Source of the DNA: Leyella lascolaii
GTDB taxonomy: Bacteria > Bacteroidota > Bacteroidia > Bacteroidales > Bacteroidaceae
DNA length: 56,090 nt
Direction: 5' to 3'
Assembly: GCF_900079775.1 (NCBI RefSeq)
Contig: NZ_LT556050.1
Location: 289,695-345,784, forward strand
Below, piece after piece: positions 5,921 through 14,127 of this stretch (the stretch's first letter is position 1; every line of letters begins with the position of its first letter). The translations under genes and the position numbers were made by a program. The notes beneath the pieces are model-generated. The model was not told the origin of the DNA. It saw nothing but the letters and a program-made list of their open reading frames with translations, and did no database searches.

Positions 5921-8401
5921 ATGAACAAGAAACACAAGTCATTCCTGTCGGCAATATTCATAATGGCATCTGCAACAGCATCTTACGGTCAGGCTCTGCC
6001 CGTAGGAGGGGCTGCGGAAAACACACCGTCATACTCCGAATATTTCTCATGGATAAACAACACTAACGAGGGACCCACCGAGAAACAGACTCTGATAAAC
6101 CTCGACTTCTTCAAATGGATGCACGACACTTACGGCATGCAGCTCGACATATACGCCTTCGACGCGGGCGCGCTCGACGGTGCGAAACGGTATGGAAGCA
6201 CTCGCTCCGAACGCTTCAGGAGGCAGTTTCCAGGCGGACTGGACGCCGTCTGCGGCAAAGCGGCGTCCATCGGCACGCGCTTCGGGGTGTGGTGCGGTCC
6301 CGACGGGTTCGGCAACACACAGGCGGAAGCCGACGAACGCATGGACGTGATGACCGAGCTGGTGAGGAAATACAACTTCAAACTGTTCAAGATGGACGCT
6401 GTGTGCGGACAGCTCAGGCAGGAGATGTACGGCAACTTTGACAGGATGATGAAGGCAATAAGGCAGGAAGACCCCGGATTCATACTGCTCAACCACAGGC
6501 TGGACCTCGGTCCGGGCGACAAATACTCGACGACACATCTCATGGGAGGTGAGGAGACATACATAGACGTGCACATGACCAACGACGTGACAGCCCCGCA
6601 TCACCGCGCACGCGCGCTGGCAAGGAAAGCTCCCGACAACCTGACGCGCCTGACGGAAGACCACGGCGTGTGCCTGTCGTCATGTCTTGACTACTGGGAG
6701 GACGACCTCATATTGCAGGCGTTCAACCGCGGACTGATTCTCTCTCCGCAGATATACGCCACCCCATGGCTGCTGAGAGACGACGAGTTTCCGTATCTGG
6801 CATACATTTACAATCTGCACCGCGACTACCGCGACATACTCACCGGAGGCATACAGTTGCCTGAAGGACGCTACGGAGAGGGAGCCGTGTCGAGAGGCGA
6901 CGGCAGGACGCAGTTCATCACTATGCGCAACCTGTCGTGGGAGACAAAGACATACAGCGTAAGACTCGACAGCGAGACGGGACTGAAGGACTGCGGACGG
7001 AAGGTGAAGGCGCGTCTGTACCATCCTTATATATACGATCTGGGCAGCCACGACTACGGTTCGGAGCTGAAGGTTGAGGTGCTGCCGTTCCGCACGGCTC
7101 TTGTGAAGATAACCACAGACAAGGAGAAAGACCGCGTGGCTCTGAGCGGCATACCTTATCACATCATAAACGACCGCGCGGGAAACACGGCTGAAGTGAG
7201 GCTGCTGGGCATGCCGGGAGAGAAATACAAGGTGAGGATGGAGCGTGGAGCCGGACTGTTCGTCTCAGCCGGCATAGACGGGACGCAGGCGCGGAAACTG
7301 CTGGACGGACGGCAAATAACACTGACGTTCGACGGACAGAAGCTCACTCTGCCGCCCTACCGCAAGCTTGCCGACATGCGGGAGTGCGACGTGCCAGCCG
7401 ACGCCGAGGCTCTGTATTACGCCACATGCTTCGCCGCCGACAACAACGCGCTCGAGGTGCGCTCGCTGGAACGCTCGGGCGAGACGGCTGTGCCGCAGGT
7501 GAAGGCTGCACGCGACGCCTTCTTCGGTCAGGAACTGTTCGGAGCAAGGGAGATATGGGACCGCAACCTGTTTGACGGCAATCCGCAGACGGGATTCTCG
7601 ATAGCCATGCGCTGGGGCGACATACGTCCGTTCGGAGAGTCGGGCTTCTGCCTCGACATGGGCGGGAGACAGCGGCTGGACAGTCTGGTGATAGAGTCGT
7701 TCGACGAATACTCCATCACTCCGCTGAAATCTTACGAGGGTGTGGAGGCATACGTCTCAGCCGACCTGAGAAGCTGGAAGCCGATAACCTTCACGGCGGG
7801 AAAGAGGATGACGATAGACCTGAGCGGCGCGGGCGAGGTGAGATATGTGCGCTTTGCGCCCTGCCCCCTGCGCCTGTCGGAGGTGACTGGCTACAGGGAC
7901 GGAAAGAAAACCGACAGCAGCCGTTGGCACGCGTCAAACCTGTTCCGCCCCTACGGAAGCGCGACGTGCATGGCGAAGAAGGCATGGAAGAGTGAGCTGA
8001 CGCTCGGGGAGATTGCCGACGGCGCCTATCTGTGCGTGGCAGTGAACGGCTATCACGGACAGGAAGGCGCGTGGGCAGCGGTGAAGATAGACGGCGAGTA
8101 TGTGGGATGTCCGGACAGGGCACCGTCGTTCACATCCAACACGTGGGAATATAAGAGTGCCGCAAGCGACAGGAACTATACATATTATATACCGCTGACC
8201 AAAGACATGGCTGGCAAGAAGATAGAGGCTTACGTGCTGGCACTCAACCGCAACATGGACTACAGCAACAACGAGCGGCCCGACAGCGGCGAAAGGAAAG
8301 GCGTGATAACAGGACAGCAGATAAGCCCTAAGATATGGCTGTGCTCGTATCCTCTGCCGATGAAAGCGAAAAAGCTGAAGATGGAGATGAAGAAACAGTG
8401 A
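5921..8401 (+). CDS. Secreted clan GH-D-like glycosidase with C-terminal discoidin-like domain
   Basis: 826 residues with a Sec signal (about 1-23). Residues 40-330 look like a (beta/alpha)8 barrel of the alpha-galactosidase type: FGVWCGPDGFG at about 121, then KLFKMDAVCG with a candidate nucleophile Asp159, the position equivalent to the K-x-D of GH27/GH36. Later barrel motifs are GGEETYID and LDYWEDD. A beta-sandwich linker follows, then a discoidin/F5-F8-like region (about 545-690, LFDGNPQTGFSIAMRW) and a last beta-rich domain. I do not recognise an exact CAZy family, so the substrate is unknown. Three tandem promoters precede it, suggesting strong or graded expression. The gene stands alone, with 430 bp before the next one. 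Confidence 0.65.
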   Translation: MNKKHKSFLSAIFIMASATASYGQALPVGGAAENTPSYSEYFSWINNTNEGPTEKQTLINLDFFKWMHDTYGMQLDIYAFDAGALDGAKRYGSTRSERFRRQFPGGLDAVCGKAASIGTRFGVWCGPDGFGNTQAEADERMDVMTELVRKYNFKLFKMDAVCGQLRQEMYGNFDRMMKAIRQEDPGFILLNHRLDLGPGDKYSTTHLMGGEETYIDVHMTNDVTAPHHRARALARKAPDNLTRLTEDHGVCLSSCLDYWEDDLILQAFNRGLILSPQIYATPWLLRDDEFPYLAYIYNLHRDYRDILTGGIQLPEGRYGEGAVSRGDGRTQFITMRNLSWETKTYSVRLDSETGLKDCGRKVKARLYHPYIYDLGSHDYGSELKVEVLPFRTALVKITTDKEKDRVALSGIPYHIINDRAGNTAEVRLLGMPGEKYKVRMERGAGLFVSAGIDGTQARKLLDGRQITLTFDGQKLTLPPYRKLADMRECDVPADAEALYYATCFAADNNALEVRSLERSGETAVPQVKAARDAFFGQELFGAREIWDRNLFDGNPQTGFSIAMRWGDIRPFGESGFCLDMGGRQRLDSLVIESFDEYSITPLKSYEGVEAYVSADLRSWKPITFTAGKRMTIDLSGAGEVRYVRFAPCPLRLSEVTGYRDGKKTDSSRWHASNLFRPYGSATCMAKKAWKSELTLGEIADGAYLCVAVNGYHGQEGAWAAVKIDGEYVGCPDRAPSFTSNTWEYKSAASDRNYTYYIPLTKDMAGKKIEAYVLALNRNMDYSNNERPDSGERKGVITGQQISPKIWLCSYPLPMKAKKLKMEMKKQ

Positions 8402-8832
8402 AACAGGACCGGTCATTAATACTTCACCGGTATTCAGCACTGCCGCCGGACATGTCTGTCTGCGCCTTTGCCGAAGATGCGGACAGCCACATCTGGTAAA
8501 AGCGCGGGACAAGACGACGGCGGCAGTGAGGAAGAGGGATGAAGAGGTGACAGGCAGAGGGGGAAACATATTGGACAGTATGACGGCAGATTAGCGCAAA
8601 GAACACGAAGTAGGAGAAAGTGTATGAAAGAGGCGCAAAAAAGTAGACCCGTTCACATATCTCCGCTTCTGACAATTAAAAATATCATGACAAAACAGTG
8701 AGGAAATGCTTTTTTTAATTAATTTTACGCCCTGAAACATTAATTATAAACAAGATAACGCGGACACACCTGACGTGAAGCGCGGCTTCACGCTAATGAG
8801 TCCGGCTTATCATCTAAAACGATTTGAATAAT
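8402..8832. other. Intergenic DNA before the YeiH-type gene
   Basis: No gene is evident and no TAnnTTTG box is convincing. The only structured element is the two-tier hairpin at 8761-8804. Confidence 0.5.
8761..8804 (+). promoter_or_regulatory. Two-tier hairpin in the leader of the YeiH-type gene
   Basis: Inner stem CGTGAAGC / GCTTCACG (8774-8781 with 8785-8792, 3-nt loop) lies inside an outer stem CGGAC / GTCCG (8761-8765 with 8800-8804). It ends 28 nt before the ATG at 8833, so if transcribed it would sit in the 5' leader. It could also be a terminator for the upstream gene, but no T-tract follows. Confidence 0.45.
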
Positions 8833-9864
8833 ATGTTAAGTGAAAAACGCAGCAGCATGCTGCACGGCGTGCTGCTTATCGCACTGTTCTCATGCGCCGC
8901 ATTCTACATCGGCGGCATGGAGTTTGTGAAAAAACTGTCGTTCAGCCCGATGATTGTCGGCATCATTCTCGGCATGCTCTATGCCAACAGCCTGCGCAAC
9001 AACCTGCCGGAGACGTGGGTTCCGGGCATCCAGTTCTGCTCGAAGAGGATATTGCGCATAGGCATCATACTCTACGGATTCAGGCTTACGTTCCAGAATG
9101 TGGTTGAGGTGGGCATCCCTGCAATATGCATAGACGCCGTGATAGTGACGGTGACCGTATGCGGCGGAGTGCTCATAGGACGGCTGATGAAGATGGACAG
9201 GGGCATCGCGCTGCTTACATCTGTGGGCAGCGGCATCTGTGGGGCGGCAGCCATACTGGGAACCGAATCGGCGATAAAGGTGAAGCCGTACAAGACGGCG
9301 GTGGCTGTGTCGACGGTGGTGATATTCGGAACGATAGCGATGTTTCTCTATCCGATACTCTACCGCAACGGCATCGTAGACCTCACTCCGCAGGAGATGG
9401 GCATATACACGGGCAGCACCGTGCATGAGGTGGCACACGTTGTGGGCGCGGGAAACGCCATGGGCAAGGAGGTGTCAGACCCGGCTATAATAGTGAAGAT
9501 GATACGTGTGATGATGCTCGTGCCCGTCCTGCTCATTATAAGCTACAGCGTCATGAGGGCGGCGGTGAAGAGCGGTGACACGGGCGGGCGCGCAAAGATT
9601 TCGCTGCCGTGGTTTGCCATTCTGTTTCTTGTGGTGATCGGGTTCAACTCTCTCGACATCCTGCCGGCTGGTATGGTGGACTTCATCAACACGTTCGACA
9701 CATTCCTGCTCACGATGGCAATGACGGCACTCGGCGCGGAGACAAGCATCGACAAGTTCCGCAAGGCTGGCGTGAAGCCGTTCGTACTTGCCCTGATACT
9801 CTTCGCATGGCTCTTGGGCGGCGGATACGCACTGGCGAAATATGTGGTTCCGATGTTCGGATAA
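8833..9864 (+). CDS. yeiH: YeiH/UPF0324 family putative sulfate exporter
   Basis: 343 residues from the ATG at 8833; a TTG nine bases upstream is in frame but is a less likely start. About ten membrane helices. The PF03601 pattern is clear: SPMIVGIILGMLYAN, then RILRIGIILYGFRLTF, GSGICGAAAILGTESAIK and GSTVHEVAHVVGAG. The family is predicted to export sulfate or related anions from the cytoplasm; direct biochemical proof is limited. It is a single-gene unit, convergent with the Cbp1-like gene, with a strong shared hairpin between them. Confidence 0.92.
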   Translation: MLSEKRSSMLHGVLLIALFSCAAFYIGGMEFVKKLSFSPMIVGIILGMLYANSLRNNLPETWVPGIQFCSKRILRIGIILYGFRLTFQNVVEVGIPAICIDAVIVTVTVCGGVLIGRLMKMDRGIALLTSVGSGICGAAAILGTESAIKVKPYKTAVAVSTVVIFGTIAMFLYPILYRNGIVDLTPQEMGIYTGSTVHEVAHVVGAGNAMGKEVSDPAIIVKMIRVMMLVPVLLIISYSVMRAAVKSGDTGGRAKISLPWFAILFLVVIGFNSLDILPAGMVDFINTFDTFLLTMAMTALGAETSIDKFRKAGVKPFVLALILFAWLLGGGYALAKYVVPMFG

Positions 9865-10051
9865 GCCGCGACTGGCTGTTTCGCCTCATGTGTATCATCC
9901 TCCGGGGTAAACCCGGACCGGTCATCAGACCGTCAAAACGTTTTTTCCGCCTCCGCAGAAGACGTGGCTGTCTGTGCCGGACGAAAGCGGAGGACACAAC
10001 GAATACGGCATACGGCAGGCACACATGGCAGCGGCACCTTCACACAAACGG

Positions 10052-10086
10052 CAAAGGGGCAGACTCTGACGGAGTCTGCCCCTTTG
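10052..10086. terminator. Bidirectional terminator hairpin
   Basis: Perfect 15-bp stem (CAAAGGGGCAGACTC pairing with its complement at 10072-10086) and a 5-nt loop TGACG, placed between convergent genes. The AAA and TTT ends of the stem can supply a short U-run in either direction. Confidence 0.75.
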
Positions 10087-10111
10087 ATGAATGAATACGT
10101 ATATGACTACG

Positions 10112-10966
10112 TTATTTTACGAGTATGACGAGATACTTGCTTGTCGACCAGAATATCTGCGGATTGGTGATGCGCAGGACATACTGCTTGTTGGCGTCCT
10201 TCTCCAGCGTGTAGCTGTCTGACGGGTGCATGGTGAGAATCTTGGCATACTTGGAATAGAGCTTAATCTCCTTCTCCACGCGGATGTCTATCTTTGTGAA
10301 GTAGCTCTTGTTGAAGTTTGACTCGAGCACGCGGTCGCCGTCGATGATGCGCTGTTCCTTGAGTTCCTTCTTGGTGCCGAACACAAACCATGCGGTGTTG
10401 AGCTGCTTGTCCTGAGCCTGGATGGTAGCGCTCTTCTGCGAGCTCTCGGTCTGCAGATTTGTCACATTGTCGTTCAGACCGCTTATGGTCTGGTCGAGCT
10501 CGGCAATATGGATATTCTTCGCGTCGAGCTCTGCGCGGAGCTGCTGAAGCTGGTTGTCCTTCTCCTCAAGCTCGGCTACGAGGTTCTCGATGGTCTTCTT
10601 CAGGTTGTCGCTCTTGACACTGCTCTCGCGCAGCTGGCGGCGCAGCTTTTCTATGAGCGTGCGGTTCTCCTTCATCGTGGCGGAGATGAACTGCACGTTC
10701 TCCACAAGCTGCTGTCTGCGGTTGGCACCCTCACCGTCCTTCATCAGACTCACACGGTTCTCAGCCTCATTTATTTCCTTGAATCCAGCCTCAATCTGGT
10801 TGAATGTTTCCATAATGTCATTTATCTCATTATCCTTCTGAGCAATGATTTTCTGCAATGAGTCATTCTGGCTGAATCCTGCTACGTCGGCTACTTTGCG
10901 GTCTTCCTTGCATCCCATGAAGGTGATCAAAGTCAAACCAATTGCTAAAAATAATAACTTCTTCAT
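10112..10966 (-). CDS. Cbp1-like coiled-coil lipoprotein
   Basis: 284 residues with a lipobox TFMGC (Cys19). Residues about 35-190 form a long heptad-rich coiled coil (for example LIEKLRRQLRESSVKSDNLKK and VAELEEKDNQLQQLRAELDAK). A globular C-terminus (about 195-284) follows, with FVFGTKKELKEQRI and YFTKIDIRVEKEIKLYSKYAKILTMHP. This matches the architecture annotated in Bacteroidetes as Cbp1-family collagen-binding adhesin; binding by this protein is untested. It starts 15 nt after the rsmI stop on the same strand, so it is probably the second gene of an rsmI transcript. Confidence 0.8.
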   Translation of the reverse strand: MKKLLFLAIGLTLITFMGCKEDRKVADVAGFSQNDSLQKIIAQKDNEINDIMETFNQIEAGFKEINEAENRVSLMKDGEGANRRQQLVENVQFISATMKENRTLIEKLRRQLRESSVKSDNLKKTIENLVAELEEKDNQLQQLRAELDAKNIHIAELDQTISGLNDNVTNLQTESSQKSATIQAQDKQLNTAWFVFGTKKELKEQRIIDGDRVLESNFNKSYFTKIDIRVEKEIKLYSKYAKILTMHPSDSYTLEKDANKQYVLRITNPQIFWSTSKYLVILVK

Positions 10967-10981
10967 ATCAGTCTGGTTTTG

Positions 10982-11680
10982 TTATACATTTTCTTTGTTG
11001 TTCTGTCTGTCGTCATTGCCTGCAAGCACGATGACAATCTCACCGCGCGGCGGATTGTTCTCGAAATGTTCCTTGACCTCCGCGAGCGTTCCCCTGACAT
11101 AATCTTCGTGCAGTTTGGATATCTCGCGGCATACGCAGACCTCGCGTCCGGCACCGAACACCTCGGCAAACTGTCCTAACGTTTTCAGCAGTCTGTAGGG
11201 CGACTCGTAGAAAATCATCGTCCGAGGCTCGTCCTTCAGGGAGGCGAGCATGGTCTGACGTCCCTTCTTCTGAGGCAGGAACCCTTCGAAGCAGAACCTG
11301 TCGCAAGGCAGTCCGGAAGCCACTACCGCAGGAATGCACGCCGTGGCACCAGGCAGACACCGCACGGTTATACCGGCTCTGACAGCCTCACGGGCAAGAA
11401 AGAATCCCGGGTCGCTTATTCCCGGCGTTCCGGCATCGCTCACAAGGGCTACGTCCTGACCTCCTTTGAGACGCTCAATTACAGATGCCGTCGTGCCGTG
11501 TTCGTTGAACTTATGATGTGACAGCAGCCGGTTCTGTATGTCGAAATGCTTCAGAAGCACACCCGAAGTACGCGTGTCTTCGGCAAGAACGACATCCGCC
11601 TCTTTCAGTACACGGATGGCACGCAACGTCATATCTTCCATATTGCCCACCGGCGTAGGCACGATATAAAGTGTTCCCAT
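10982..11680 (-). CDS. rsmI: 16S rRNA (cytidine1402-2'-O)-methyltransferase RsmI
   Basis: 232 residues from the ATG at 11680. The frame extends 32 codons further, but that part crosses the divergent promoter region, and the family start [21 protein letters not shown] fits exactly here. Tetrapyrrole-methylase-fold motifs: [38 protein letters not shown] (SAM loop), [18 protein letters not shown] and [12 protein letters not shown]. It 2'-O-methylates C1402 in the decoding centre of 16S rRNA. It is transcribed divergently from tdk from its own promoter and is followed 15 nt later by the Cbp1-like lipoprotein gene. Confidence 0.95.
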   Translation of the reverse strand: MGTLYIVPTPVGNMEDMTLRAIRVLKEADVVLAEDTRTSGVLLKHFDIQNRLLSHHKFNEHGTTASVIERLKGGQDVALVSDAGTPGISDPGFFLAREAVRAGITVRCLPGATACIPAVVASGLPCDRFCFEGFLPQKKGRQTMLASLKDEPRTMIFYESPYRLLKTLGQFAEVFGAGREVCVCREISKLHEDYVRGTLAEVKEHFENNPPRGEIVIVLAGNDDRQNNKENV

Positions 11681-11688
11681 ACTGCGGA

Positions 11689-11719
11689 CAAATATAACTA
11701 AATATTCCTCACGGACAAA
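11689..11719 (-). promoter_or_regulatory. rsmI promoter
   Basis: On the minus strand: TTTG (11716-11719), 19 nt, TATATTTG (11689-11696). The -7 box ends only about 9 nt before the rsmI ATG, so the leader is very short or absent. Confidence 0.75.
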
Positions 11720-11734
11720 AAAAGCCTTCATTTC

Positions 11735-11766
11735 TTTGCAATTTTTAAAACGTCTTTGTACTTTTG
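11735..11766 (+). promoter_or_regulatory. tdk promoter
   Basis: TTTG (11735-11738), 20 nt, TACTTTTG (11759-11766). The start codon of tdk is at 11775, so the predicted transcription start nearly coincides with the ATG. Confidence 0.75.
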
Positions 11767-11774
11767 CAACCAAC

Positions 11775-12356
11775 ATGACAGATTATTTATCAGACGAGGC
11801 ACACCGCCCGGGAAGAATTGAAGTGATATGCGGTTCTATGTTTTCAGGCAAGACAGAGGAACTGATAAGGCGTCTGAAACGCGCCAAGTTCGCACGTCAG
11901 AAAGTGGAGATATTCAAACCGGCAATAGACACGCGCTATTCGGACGTTGATGTGGTGAGCCACGACAACACATCCATACAGTCGACACCCATAGAGTCGT
12001 CTTCAAGCATACTGCTGCTGGCGTCAGACATCGATGTGGTGGGAATAGACGAGGCGCAGTTTCTTGACGAGGGTCTTGTGGAGGTATGCAACGAACTGGC
12101 AAACCGCGGGACACGGGTCATCATAGCCGGGCTGGACATGGACTTCAAAGGAGTGCCTTTCGGACCTATGCCGGCATTGTGCGCCATTGCCGACGACGTG
12201 ACGAAGGTTCACGCCATATGCGTGAAATGCGGCAATCTTGCTTATATAAGCCACAGGATAGTTGACGGTGAAAAGCGTGTGATGCTCGGTGAGGAGAGCG
12301 AGTATGAGCCGCTATGCCGCGAATGCTACAAGAAGGCAATGGAAGGAAGGATGTGA
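11775..12356 (+). CDS. tdk: Thymidine kinase (type II)
   Basis: 193 residues from the ATG at 11775; an upstream in-frame ATG (11736) lies inside the promoter and is rejected. Motifs of the TK1-like family: P-loop [11 protein letters not shown] (about 20-30), the Asp loop IDEAQF (about 90-95), lasso and zinc Cys pairs CVKCG and CREC, and [10 protein letters not shown]. It phosphorylates thymidine to dTMP in the salvage pathway in the cytosol. The gene is monocistronic and divergent from rsmI. The 295 bp downstream hold nothing I can identify. Confidence 0.95.
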   Translation: MTDYLSDEAHRPGRIEVICGSMFSGKTEELIRRLKRAKFARQKVEIFKPAIDTRYSDVDVVSHDNTSIQSTPIESSSSILLLASDIDVVGIDEAQFLDEGLVEVCNELANRGTRVIIAGLDMDFKGVPFGPMPALCAIADDVTKVHAICVKCGNLAYISHRIVDGEKRVMLGEESEYEPLCRECYKKAMEGRM

Positions 12357-12651
12357 CAGACATACTCAACCGGCAAGACACATGATGCGTACATGAGATA
12401 CATAAATCATTGACAGCGTTCTTTCACAACCGTAGCGGACCCTTGATTTGCCCATATGATAAATTCTGTATAAAGCCGTTATAATATGCATCCGGGCTAA
12501 ACAACGTCACACAAACGCCCGCACCGGATGCAATAACAGGGTGAACGAAACGGCAAGACATGGCATACTGAAACTCCAGAAACAACATATCAGACAATTG
12601 ACGGAAATATAATACGCATTCATTACACCATTTCCAAACTAACATAAAATT

Positions 12652-13752
12652 ATGCTTGAAGAAAAAATCACCTTCGATAAGTTCGTAAGATGGATGCTGA
12701 TAGCAATCCTTGTCATTGCCGTACTGTATGCCATCAACTATCTTAGCGGCGCTCTATTGCCTTTCATAATAGCCTGGCTCTTCGCTTATCTGCTTTATCC
12801 ACTGGTGAAATTCATACAATATAAGATGAAAGTAAAGGTCAGGGCGATTGCCATAATAATCGCGCTCCTTATAGTAATAGGTGTGATAGGCGGCATGGTA
12901 TATTTCATAATACCTCCTATGATAGAACAGTTCCAGAAACTTTATGAGGTGTTCATGAGATGGCTGCAACAGACAACGCATACAAACGACCTGTCACTGA
13001 TTGTAAAAAGATGGGTTGTAGACAACCAGCACGAGATAGAGAGGTTCTTCAAGAGCAAGGACTTCAGCGACATCCTGAAAAGCGGTATGCCCAAAGTGTT
13101 CTCCGTTCTCGGACAAACCGCCAGCGTGATTATAAGCATCGTGGCGTCATGCATAACACTGCTATACATGTTCTTCATACTCCTCGATTATGAATATCTC
13201 ACGACCAACTGGATAAAGATATTCCCGAAAAAGAACCGTCCGTTCTGGCAGGAACTCATGAAAGACGTGGAACGCGAACTGAACAATTACATACGCGGAC
13301 AGAGTTCGGTAGCTTTATGCATGGGCATAATGTTCTGCATAGGATTCACAATTATGGATTTTCCGATGGCTATAGGACTGGGAATTCTCATCGGAATAAT
13401 GGATCTTGTGCCCTATCTACACACGTTCGCACTCATACCCACCGCATTCCTCGCCATGCTCAAAGCAGCCGACACGGGACAGAACTTCTGGTATGTATTC
13501 GGCTTGGCTGTAGGACTGTTCATCCTTGTACAGATTATCACCGAGACAATTGTCATTCCCAAAATAATGGGTAAGGCAATGGGGCTCAACCCGGCGATAC
13601 TGCTGCTCTCGCTGTCTGTATGGGGTGCCATGCTCGGATTCATCGGACTGATAATCGCCCTCCCCCTTACAACGCTTATTATAGCATATTGGCAGAGATA
13701 CGTAACCAAAGAACACGAAATAGACAAAATACAAGAAAAAAGCCTGAAATAA
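12652..13752 (+). CDS. AI-2E family transporter (UPF0118 permease)
   Basis: 366 residues. N-terminal helices at about 13-32, 33-50 and 63-85 are followed by a cytoplasmic/coiled segment (about 90-150) and a C-terminal helix cluster from 160 to 350 that contains MDLVPYLHTFALIPTAFLAML and IVIPKIMGKAMGLNPAILLLSLSVWG, the PF01594 signature. Some members export autoinducer-2 or act as Na+/H+ antiporters; the substrate here is unknown. The charged C-terminus (EHEIDKIQEKSLK) is cytoplasmic. The tRNA-Lys promoter starts directly after its stop codon. Confidence 0.9.
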   Translation: MLEEKITFDKFVRWMLIAILVIAVLYAINYLSGALLPFIIAWLFAYLLYPLVKFIQYKMKVKVRAIAIIIALLIVIGVIGGMVYFIIPPMIEQFQKLYEVFMRWLQQTTHTNDLSLIVKRWVVDNQHEIERFFKSKDFSDILKSGMPKVFSVLGQTASVIISIVASCITLLYMFFILLDYEYLTTNWIKIFPKKNRPFWQELMKDVERELNNYIRGQSSVALCMGIMFCIGFTIMDFPMAIGLGILIGIMDLVPYLHTFALIPTAFLAMLKAADTGQNFWYVFGLAVGLFILVQIITETIVIPKIMGKAMGLNPAILLLSLSVWGAMLGFIGLIIALPLTTLIIAYWQRYVTKEHEIDKIQEKSLK

Positions 13753-13784
13753 TTTGCGTGTTTCAAAAAAAAGCAATACCTTTG
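13753..13784 (+). promoter_or_regulatory. tRNA-Lys promoter
   Basis: TTTG (13753-13756), 20 nt, TACCTTTG (13777-13784), about 40 nt before the mature tRNA 5' end. The -33 box begins at the first base after the upstream gene's stop codon. Confidence 0.75.
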
Positions 13785-13824
13785 CACACGCTTTTAAGAT
13801 ACAAGCTATCTGAGCACCCATGGA

Positions 13825-13900
13825 GATCCGTTAGCTCAGCTGGTAGAGCACAACACTTTTAATGTTGGGGTCTTGGGTTCGAGCCCCAAACGGATCACCA
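13825..13900 (+). tRNA. tRNA-Lys (anticodon TTT), CCA encoded
   Basis: Cloverleaf read by eye: acceptor GATCCGT pairs with ACGGATC; D-arm TAGCTCAGCTGGTAGAGCA; anticodon stem CAACA/TGTTG with loop CTTTTAA (anticodon TTT); T-arm GGTTCGA. Discriminator A is followed by a genomically encoded CCA (13898-13900). It is the only tRNA in the window and sits immediately upstream of the gene for its own synthetase. Confidence 0.97.
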
Positions 13901-13908
13901 GAATACGG

Positions 13909-13942
13909 AAGACAATTATCAACTATGATAGTTGTCTTTTTT
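13909..13942 (+). terminator. Rho-independent terminator after tRNA-Lys
   Basis: 13-bp stem (AAGACAATTATCA pairing with TGATAGTTGTCTT, one G-T pair), 4-nt loop, followed by a run of six T. Confidence 0.85.
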
Positions 13943-14028
13943 ATTTATGTCCATCCTGGAAGCCAGAATTAAAGTCATGACTGTTTATTATAAAATGTGA
14001 AAATGAATAACCTTTCGGATTTATTTAT

Positions 14029-14036
14029 TAAATTTG
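14029..14036 (+). promoter_or_regulatory. Candidate lysS -7 element (TAAATTTG)
   Basis: TAAATTTG lies 91 nt before the lysS ATG and after the tRNA terminator. No good -33 TTTG was found at the right distance, so this is tentative. Confidence 0.4.
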
Positions 14037-14127
14037 CATCATATTACGTTGAACATATGTATTTACACTCATACGCGATACACATGTCCGACGCACCACA
14101 CTACATCGAATAAATTCTGATTAAGAT

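Noticed and set aside
8774..8832. Hammerhead-like string CTAATGAGTCC
   Set aside because: The conserved CTGATGA core has a substitution and no matching GAAA core partner is placed correctly.
10982..11776. Longer rsmI start at 11776
   Set aside because: The extra 32 residues overlap the divergent promoters and the tdk start; the family begins at [13 protein letters not shown].
13898..13990. Possible T-box or riboswitch between tRNA-Lys and lysS
   Set aside because: No T-box motif is visible, T-boxes are not expected in Bacteroidetes, and the structure present is a plain terminator.
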